A stretch of DNA of 35,394 nt from Patescibacteria group bacterium (lineage in GTDB: Bacteria; Patescibacteriota; Patescibacteriia; Buchananbacterales; GWA2-38-13), in assembly GCA_028712155.1 (NCBI GenBank), contig JAQTQO010000015.1, positions 1-35,394 of the forward strand, read 5' to 3'. This document shows positions 26,474 to 33,091 of the stretch, piece by piece (position 1 is the first letter of the stretch; each line of letters starts with the position of its first letter). The notes under the pieces are model-generated. The model saw only the letters and a program-made list of their open reading frames with translations, was not told where the DNA came from and did no database searches. A program made the position numbers and the translations under genes.

Positions 26474-27412
26474 CTATGCTTTCTTTTTCCTGAACGCGAA
26501 TACCGCAATGGCAACGATGCCGACCACGACCACGGCGATCACAATCCCGGTGTTCCCGACTAACAGCCCGGGCGTGCCGGTTGCCGTCGCTAATGCGCTT
26601 AGATCTTTTGCATTCTTATCTATGCTGAAGGTAAAATCCTGCTGCGCGAGTACCTGCTCTCCTTCCAGCGCGGTCACCTCGGCGATGTATTTGCCTTCGA
26701 CCAAACCGTTGGTCGGAACCGTGTAGGTCGCTTCGCCCGATTCCAGCGGTTTTACCGCCGGCTGACCGGCCGGGTAACCGAGCGTCACGTCCGACAACGC
26801 TTGACTGTCAATTTCCGCCTTGCGGATTTTTACCTGCAGTTTCGGCGTGATCTGGACATTGCCCTGGTTTTGGAACTGCACGCGAATGGACAGTGGCGCG
26901 TCCGGTTTGATGTCGTAGGCCTGCGGGATGACGGACACTTCCGCCTTGAACTCTTCTTTATCCGTAACGGAAATGCTCACAGGACGGGTGACCTGCTGCG
27001 AGACGACCGCGCCGCTTTCGCCGGTGCTGCTGCCCTGCGGTCCCTGCTCCACCACCAGCTCGCCCTCGTACGTGCCGTTCTTTGCGTCACCCCCAACCGT
27101 GATCACGGCAACCACTTCCCGGTTGCTGGTCGCTGTCATTTCGACTTCGGTAACCGCAGTCTTCATGTCTGAAGGCAAATAGTATTTCACCCACTCGGCG
27201 ATCGCACCCGTCGCTTTCAGTTGCAGTTTCAGCGCCAGTTTTTCTGTATTGTAGATGGTGAGCGTTTCATTTATGACCTGCCCGCGCCGCGCGTTTTTGA
27301 CCACGATCGGTTCGGTCATCATGCCAATGGCCAACACGAATGTTGGCGCAAACAATGCGAGAGTGCCCGCTACTCCCAAGAATAGTTTTGCCCGCTGTGA
27401 CAGTCGTTTCAT
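26474..27412 (-). CDS. Secreted/membrane-anchored beta-sandwich protein (COG1470/CARDB-like) with C-terminal TM
   Basis: Signal peptide; MTEPIVVKNARRGQVINETLTIYNTEKLALKLQLKATG; C-terminal NTGIVIAVVVVGIVAIAVFAFRKKKA. Confidence 0.75.
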   Translation of the reverse strand: MKRLSQRAKLFLGVAGTLALFAPTFVLAIGMMTEPIVVKNARRGQVINETLTIYNTEKLALKLQLKATGAIAEWVKYYLPSDMKTAVTEVEMTATSNREVVAVITVGGDAKNGTYEGELVVEQGPQGSSTGESGAVVSQQVTRPVSISVTDKEEFKAEVSVIPQAYDIKPDAPLSIRVQFQNQGNVQITPKLQVKIRKAEIDSQALSDVTLGYPAGQPAVKPLESGEATYTVPTNGLVEGKYIAEVTALEGEQVLAQQDFTFSIDKNAKDLSALATATGTPGLLVGNTGIVIAVVVVGIVAIAVFAFRKKKA

Positions 27413-27458
27413 GGAGTATGAATGATTACGGATTTAAGTATCAAATTCGCACGACCCC

Positions 27459-27499
27459 TTGGTCGGGGTGCCCGGCTTGCGCCGGACACCCCAAACCAA
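27459..27499 (-). repeat. Strong intergenic hairpin
   Basis: Minus strand TTGGTTTGGGGTGTCCGGCGCAAGCCGGGCACCCCGACCAA, between the 27512..28633 and 26474..27412 genes. Confidence 0.65.
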
Positions 27500-27511
27500 A
27501 GTCAGGATTCA

Positions 27512-28633
27512 TTAATCCTCACACACGAGCGCTGACTGCGCCACTGCGCCGAGCACCATGGTGCCGGTGTAGGACTGGCCAGTCTCGTACGCGGTCGGGA
27601 ACTTGTAGACCTCAATGGAGAAATCCATTTCGTTGGTCTCGGAAAGTTCCACGGTGTTGTTCAAGGTCTTGGTGACGTTCGGGTAGTAGACTGCGAACAA
27701 CGCATTGCTGCCGACGCGCGCATCGAACTTGACGTTCCAGGCGCCATCGGTCGAGCCCAAGCCCATGTCATCCTGCTTGACGGTCATCTTCAGCCGCGTG
27801 TTGCCGATATTGCGGACAGTCGGCATGCCATCGCCCAAGCTGAAGGTAAGGTTGCCGTTCTTGATCTGGTGGGTGTTGAGGAGGACTTTGCCGTAGTTCA
27901 CGGAAGTAAAGTCCGTCTCAAACGCAGTGATCGGCAGGTATTGCAAGACGTTGGACAGAATCGCGCTGCTGTTGCCGGCGTGGTCCTGCGCGAACACGTC
28001 AACGCGGTACGATCCGGCCGGATCCTCGTAGTAGAGGGTGCGGCTGCCGCAGAAGACGGCGGCGGTTTCCTTCATGAGTTCGCCATCCTCGGCGCAAACC
28101 TCATCGTAATTGTACAATCCCTCGCCAAACGGACCCCAGACTGGCAGGTTGTTGTTGTTGGTCCGAATGGAGTTGCACAGCAGGTTGTAGCCGTCGGTCT
28201 TGGACATCTTGGCGAGCTTGATCTCGTCGCCAACGCGTGTACCACAGCCCGGAGTTCCGAGTTCGGTCTCGGCGTTCACCCGGTGAATGCCAATTCCCTC
28301 TGGGTAGTAGACATCCGCGTAAACGGCATTGATATCGGCAAGGCCGTTCTCATCGGTTGCCACCGCACAGTAGGACACCGCAACGGTTCCCTGGTAGCTG
28401 ACCGGGGGCAGAATCTGCGCACCAGCCTTGGTGCTGTCATCCAGGCCCAGTGTGCCGGACTTCATCTCCCACTTCACTTTGATGACCGGCGGCTCTCCAC
28501 CTGGCGCGCTGCGGACAAAACCGGTGTTGACCAATCCGGAATTGGTGTTCACGGACACCTCCTGCGCCAACGCCGGCAAAACCGACATGGACAACAGGGA
28601 AACAACGGACGCAACGTGAATCAATTTCTTCAT
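27512..28633 (-). CDS. Secreted protein of unknown function, beta-rich
   Basis: 373 aa: MKKLIHVASVVSLLSMSVLPALAQEVSVNTNSG; AFETDFTSVNYGKVLLNTHQIKNGNLTFSLGDGMPTVRNIGNTRLKMTVKQDDMG echoes the xxYGxV beta-sandwich motif. Confidence 0.75.
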   Translation of the reverse strand: MKKLIHVASVVSLLSMSVLPALAQEVSVNTNSGLVNTGFVRSAPGGEPPVIKVKWEMKSGTLGLDDSTKAGAQILPPVSYQGTVAVSYCAVATDENGLADINAVYADVYYPEGIGIHRVNAETELGTPGCGTRVGDEIKLAKMSKTDGYNLLCNSIRTNNNNLPVWGPFGEGLYNYDEVCAEDGELMKETAAVFCGSRTLYYEDPAGSYRVDVFAQDHAGNSSAILSNVLQYLPITAFETDFTSVNYGKVLLNTHQIKNGNLTFSLGDGMPTVRNIGNTRLKMTVKQDDMGLGSTDGAWNVKFDARVGSNALFAVYYPNVTKTLNNTVELSETNEMDFSIEVYKFPTAYETGQSYTGTMVLGAVAQSALVCED

Positions 28634-28990
28634 AGTGTAATTCTCGTTTCGACCTTAGTGTGTTAATTCGTTTTGCCCTGCCTAATTCTTGGTCCCACAC
28701 CTTTCTCATGAGGTGGGCGGACCACATCCCTCCGGAAGCTTCCCGTAGTCTCCGACCCCTTTCCTCATGGAAGAGAGGCGGAACCGGGATTGGGCAAGGC
28801 AGTTGCGACCCATTCGCCCGCTCTGCGGACCCGACCTTTTCAATGGGTCACTTGAGTTCAACTCGGATCTACCTCTGACGGTAGCTCCCGGGTGTAAGCC
28901 AGCGTCACGCCGACCTGCACCCGGCAATCACCGTCCCGCCATCGAAATTCACGCACGCTCCACCTCTCGGCAATTGCCTCTTCAGTATAG
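28634..28990 (-). promoter_or_regulatory. Long structured 5' leader of the 27512..28633 gene (candidate)
   Basis: Minus strand contains GACGGT...ACCGTC, CCGGGTG...CACCCGG, GGAGCTACC-GTCAGA-GGTAGATCC, GACCCATT...CCGC-AGA-GCGG...AATGGGTC and GGTCCGCCCACCT...AGGTGTGGGACC. Confidence 0.45.
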
Positions 28991-29068
28991 AGTTTCTTTC
29001 ATTAATATTTGATGAAGAAATCTTTACTTTTGCCTCATAATTTTCAAAAGACACGGATTTTTTGCACG

Positions 29069-29102
29069 AAAAAACCGACCCGGACAATTACCAAAAGGTC
29101 GG
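29069..29102 (-). terminator. Intrinsic terminator
   Basis: CCGACC...GGTCGG stem followed by six T on the minus strand. Confidence 0.7.
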
Positions 29103-29264
29103 CCTGATATCGGCTACGGCTACTGCAATGAAATTGCTCCTTGCTGCGGACCCAACCATATGCATGGTGGCGGCGCAAAGATTATCGCCCACGCGTAAAC
29201 GCTGGACGTTTCCATCGTCGTTATGTGCCCCCGTTCCGGATTTTTGTGTTGGATTTGCGAATGG
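29069..29264 (-). ncRNA. Candidate ~195-nt small RNA with its own promoter and intrinsic terminator
   Basis: Minus strand TTGACA (29293..29298), 16-bp spacer, extended -10 TGCTACGCT, ending at CCGACC-N16-GGTCGG-TTTTTT. Confidence 0.35.
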
Positions 29265-29445
29265 GACTCCAGCGTAGCACGGTGTCATACGTTGTCAATA
29301 TAAATTTGTTTTTAATTCATCCCCCGTTTTTCCACAGTTTAGTTCCATGTTGTCCTCAGGCATTCCATCCGGTTTTTTGGCAGCGGTAAAACCTCCAGCG
29401 CCCTCCTGCGCCGTCCAGGTGGATAATTTTATTCGTTCCAAAACG

Positions 29446-31041
29446 TTAACTCTTCGGTTTATTGCTCTCACCTGATGCCTGCCCGGTACCGGCCTTCTTT
29501 CCCATCATCATGGCGTACAACATCGCCCCGATGCCAACGGCCGTAATCACCAGCCACCAGTTCAGCTCGCACGCGGGGTACCAGATGATCAACGGCACGG
29601 CCACCAGCAGCATCGCGATCACCCACCGGCTCTTGGCCTGCTCCGGGGTCTTCGCGGACTTCTGCTCCTGGCGCGCCAATAGCCCGACCAGCACCGCGTT
29701 CACGATCGCCAGCAGCCACAACCACGACGTGCAGCTGCCGAATGCGCCGGTTGTCGTCGCGGTCGTTGAGGCCGTGCTGGAGGTAAAGCCGCCGACCACT
29801 ACGGGTGAGGCATTTTCGGCGGGTGCGGTTGGCGTCGGCGTCACACTCTCCGTCGGCGTCTCGGCCGGCGTTTCTTGCGCTTCGGCCGGGCCACCAATGG
29901 GTTCTGGCGTAACTGACGTGGATGGGGTTCCCGACGGCTCGGACGGCGTGGCCGGGGTTGGAGTCGGGGTTGCCGTCGGCAGCTTCGGGGTCGGGGTCGG
30001 CTCTGCCGGAGTCGGCGAAGGTTTTGGCGTGGGTGACGCTTTTGGCGTCGGCGTTGGAGATTCGGTACCCAATACTCTGCCGCCGGTCACGTTGAAGTTC
30101 ACCGCTGAGCTCGCCACGCCCTCGGCGCCGCGGCCATTGGAAATCATCGCCACCACGTAACTGGTGAGTGTACCCGTCGCCACCGTCGCGTCTGCCTTAA
30201 CGGAATAGCTGATGACCTCGTTGCCGAGCGCACCGATCGCGCCCAAATCCCAGATACGTTCACGGCTGCCGTCGTCGCTAAAGGTCAGCCCCGGCGGCAG
30301 ATCCTGGACCATGGTCAGGTCAAACCCGACGGATTGGCCGAGATTGCGGATGGTCACGGTCACGTCGGCCATCTCGCCCGCATTCAACGTTGTGCGGTTG
30401 ACCGCGGTCTGCAGTGCGATCTGCGGCGACTGTTTGGTCACCGGTTTTGGCGAAGATAGCGGACAGAGGACAACCTGCGCGACGCCGCTGCCGGCGACCA
30501 GGTCAACGTCCAACCGCGTCGCTCCCCCCAGCATCGCCAGCTCTACGGAGCGCAGGGTTTTGGAAGCCTCCGCGGTAACCGGCACGCGCGCGGGGATGGT
30601 CGAATTCTGGTCATACACGCTCAGGCTCGCGCCGTCGCTGCTTACCCCGATCAGCTGCACCGCTTCCACGGAAACAAGATTATTGAACAGGAAGGTCAGC
30701 GTCCCGGCTTGCGTCCTGCCAAGGGTCGCGGCGTTGACGGGTCCGGTATCCGACGGAAGTTCGCGCACCACCGGGATGACCGGCTGCAGATCGGCCGTCT
30801 CACCGGCGACACTCACACCCCAGAGCTTGTACTGCGCCGACAGGGGGTTACCCGCGACGATGGTCTTGCCATTCGCGTCGGTGATGAAATCCAACACCAG
30901 CAGGCCGTCACAGGCGGTATCACCGCTGGTAGCGGATGCCCCGTCCGTGCCGTTCGCCAGCGCGTTTGAAAGCGGCGCGATAACGCCCAACACCAGGAGC
31001 AAAAAACCGGAAATCAATGGTCGCCCGACACGATGCTGCAT
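29446..31041 (-). CDS. Membrane-anchored surface protein: degenerate LDFE domain, DUF11-like domain, TP-rich linker, C-terminal TM helices
   Basis: LVLDFITDANGKTIVAGNPLSAQYKLWGVSV...VVLCP; AGEMADVTVTIRNLGQSVGFDLTMVQDLPPGLTFSDDGSRERIWDLGAIGALG; TPTPKASPTPKPSPTP; WLWLLAIVNAVLVGLL, WVIAMLLVAVPLIIW. Confidence 0.82.
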   Translation of the reverse strand: MQHRVGRPLISGFLLLVLGVIAPLSNALANGTDGASATSGDTACDGLLVLDFITDANGKTIVAGNPLSAQYKLWGVSVAGETADLQPVIPVVRELPSDTGPVNAATLGRTQAGTLTFLFNNLVSVEAVQLIGVSSDGASLSVYDQNSTIPARVPVTAEASKTLRSVELAMLGGATRLDVDLVAGSGVAQVVLCPLSSPKPVTKQSPQIALQTAVNRTTLNAGEMADVTVTIRNLGQSVGFDLTMVQDLPPGLTFSDDGSRERIWDLGAIGALGNEVISYSVKADATVATGTLTSYVVAMISNGRGAEGVASSAVNFNVTGGRVLGTESPTPTPKASPTPKPSPTPAEPTPTPKLPTATPTPTPATPSEPSGTPSTSVTPEPIGGPAEAQETPAETPTESVTPTPTAPAENASPVVVGGFTSSTASTTATTTGAFGSCTSWLWLLAIVNAVLVGLLARQEQKSAKTPEQAKSRWVIAMLLVAVPLIIWYPACELNWWLVITAVGIGAMLYAMMMGKKAGTGQASGESNKPKS

Positions 31042-31077
31042 AGGTTATTGAGAGATTTCTTGAAACGATAATTATCC

Positions 31078-31114
31078 AAAAAAATAATCCCGCCGCATCA
31101 AACGCGACAGGATT
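31078..31114 (-). terminator. Intrinsic terminator within the 5' leader of the 29446..31041 gene
   Basis: Minus strand AATCCTGTCGC-GTTTGAT-GCGGCGGGATT-ATTTTTTT: 11-bp stem with G-U pairs plus T-tract, only ~37 nt before the ATG. Confidence 0.8.
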
Positions 31115-31290
31115 GAATACCAAAACACGCCGGGAAAACCCACGGGCCCGCTTGAGCGAAAGTCGGACTTTGCTCACCTGCGTGTGTCCTTACCATAGGG
31201 TCACGCCCCTCGCATCGGACCGGCTCGTTTCCCCCGATCAGGAACGAAGCGCCGATCAAATGTTACCCGCTTAACGGTTTCTTTAGCCAA
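31115..31290 (-). promoter_or_regulatory. Candidate riboswitch/attenuator-like structured leader
   Basis: Three-way junction on the minus strand: ACACGC/GCGTGT closing stem (31180..31185 with 31125..31130), GAGCAAAGTCCGACTTTCGCTC and CGGGCCCGTGGGTTTTCCCG hairpins, further hairpins upstream. Confidence 0.45.
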
Positions 31291-31477
31291 ACAAAAAACC
31301 ACAAATCTTTCCTCCCTCCCCTTTCTCCTCTGCACCCGTGCCCGTGAGCAACGAGGGTTTTAAAGATTTTGGTTTATTCGTTTGTTCGTCCGAACTTCAA
31401 GCCGGAATATTTTGTTTCAAATGTCACGGACACTTTAACAGTCAATACCTAAATATGCAATAGAAATTCTCACCAAC

Positions 31478-31486
31478 TTATCCACA
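31478..31486 (+). promoter_or_regulatory. DnaA box
   Basis: TTATCCACA, exact match to the TTATNCACA consensus. Confidence 0.55.
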
Positions 31487-31624
31487 ACAAAATGCATTTT
31501 TGAACACATGTTATCCCTCAAATCTCTCTGACGTAATTTCGGATCAACGGTCACGGATAAAACCTCCGGCCGATGCAATTCTACGACAAACAGTTCCTGC
31601 ACTCCGTCCGATTTTTTTGTGGCA

Positions 31625-32695
31625 TCACCGTACGGCGGGCAAAAGTGCTTCCGCCGTGTACCGATTCGATGCATTCCATAACAGCCATCCGTCTGAACCC
31701 GAGTCATACGCCGCCTGAATTTGCTTGCGGACTTTTACTGAATCGTAGTCGGCACCGAGATCAAAATCTTGTATCCATGGCCTGACTTTTGTCATGCTTC
31801 CTGACAAAAATTTCTTTGATTTGTCTAGACTATTGTAGACAATTTCGTATGGATAATCAGCAGGATTTGCAAAACCTTCAAAATTATCCGGGTAATGCGA
31901 CGGATAAACCATCGGGCATATGTAGTCAAATCTACCCACCGCGTCACTGAATCTTTGTCCAATACCCAAGCCGTCATCCCTCCACAGCGTCATGCCAAAC
32001 AGATCAACCGATGTTCGAACTGGCAAATACGACATCTTTCGACTTAGGTACACAAAAAAATCTTTCATCGCTTCATTTTTTGTCTTCCCTACTGCCTGGA
32101 ATGGAAAATCGATCTCACTGATGTTTCCATCCGACGGAAACCGTATATAGTCAAAATTTATCTCATCAAAGCCAATTTTTGATGCAGCTACCGCAATGGA
32201 AATATTGTAATCCCACACCTCTTTCTTTGAACTATCTACCCAGGAAAGCCCCTTAAAATCCCTCCAAACCTTACCGGACTTTGTTTTAAGCGCATAACCA
32301 TCAACTTTTTCAGCAAGATACGGGTCCTGAAATACCGCTACCCTCGCGATCGTATATATCCCCTTCTTCTTTAGGTCAGAAACAATACCTTTAATATCCT
32401 TTATTAATGGCTTATATGAGCCAATTTTTATTGCATCTGCATTTTCAGAATGAATAAATATCCTTCCGGTGTAGTCCTTTACATCGATTACCACGGCATT
32501 GAGCTCTGTTTTATCCACCAAATCAACCAATCCTTTTAGCAGCCCCCTTTCGCTCGCGCTGTATGCCGTTATATAGATCGCTTTTGTTTGGATATCTTTT
32601 GGCTTTGTTGTGAGATTTGGCTCAAATCCTAAATAGCTGAAAATTGATGAATATATCATCAATAACTGAAAAATTATCACAAATATCGGGCCCAT
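31625..32695 (-). CDS. DUF4015-type putative glycoside hydrolase (TIM barrel)
   Basis: KAIYITAYSASERGLLKGLVDLVDKTELNAVVIDVKDYTGRIF, WVDSSKKEVWDYNISIAVAASKIGFDEINFDYIRFPSDG, MVYPSHYP; N-terminal hydrophobic segment. Confidence 0.87.
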   Translation of the reverse strand: MGPIFVIIFQLLMIYSSIFSYLGFEPNLTTKPKDIQTKAIYITAYSASERGLLKGLVDLVDKTELNAVVIDVKDYTGRIFIHSENADAIKIGSYKPLIKDIKGIVSDLKKKGIYTIARVAVFQDPYLAEKVDGYALKTKSGKVWRDFKGLSWVDSSKKEVWDYNISIAVAASKIGFDEINFDYIRFPSDGNISEIDFPFQAVGKTKNEAMKDFFVYLSRKMSYLPVRTSVDLFGMTLWRDDGLGIGQRFSDAVGRFDYICPMVYPSHYPDNFEGFANPADYPYEIVYNSLDKSKKFLSGSMTKVRPWIQDFDLGADYDSVKVRKQIQAAYDSGSDGWLLWNASNRYTAEALLPAVR

Positions 32696-32813
32696 ATTGA
32701 CAGCAATTCTGTATGTAAGCCAATACTCTGCAAAGTAAACGTATCTGTAAAATCAATATTAATCAATAATTACATAATGTGATACTATAAAATGCCATTT
32801 TTTGCCTAAGCTT

Positions 32814-32829
32814 AGTTTCACGTGAAACA
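32814..32829. promoter_or_regulatory. parS-like site (ParB-binding)
   Basis: AGTTTCACGTGAAACA: 15/16 match to TGTTTCACGTGAAACA, with a perfect 14-bp core palindrome GTTTCACGTGAAAC. Confidence 0.78.
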
Positions 32830-32903
32830 TTCATATTGCGTCGCAAAAATACTAATTGACAGCGTGGTAAGTAGATTTTTATCGTTTTTACACATCTATC
32901 CCC

Positions 32904-32912
32904 TGTGGATAA
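32904..32912 (-). promoter_or_regulatory. DnaA box, with a one-mismatch box (TTTTACACA) at 32886..32894
   Basis: TGTGGATAA is the reverse complement of TTATCCACA; AT-rich context. Confidence 0.6.
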
Positions 32913-33091
32913 CATTGAATTTTTTTCTGATTCTACTGTTGTAATATTTTCATTTTTCAGGTAATTAGGATGTGCACTTTACATCACCTGGAATAACCAG
33001 TAAGGTATTGGGTTGCGTGTCTTCTATATATAGGCATTCACAATCTGACATTCCATACTTTAAATTCTTTACTCAATCATCAGTATCCACT

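Noticed and set aside
29331-29339. Additional DnaA box (TTTTCCACA) and similar one-mismatch sites at 26460 and 29413
   Set aside because: One or more mismatches from TTATNCACA and away from the AT-rich gap; too weak to count.
31115-31290. RNase P RNA (GAGCAAAGTCCG resembles GAGGAAAGTCCG)
   Set aside because: The motif is near the 3' end of the element with only ~100 nt to the terminator; no room for the remaining conserved RNase P regions.
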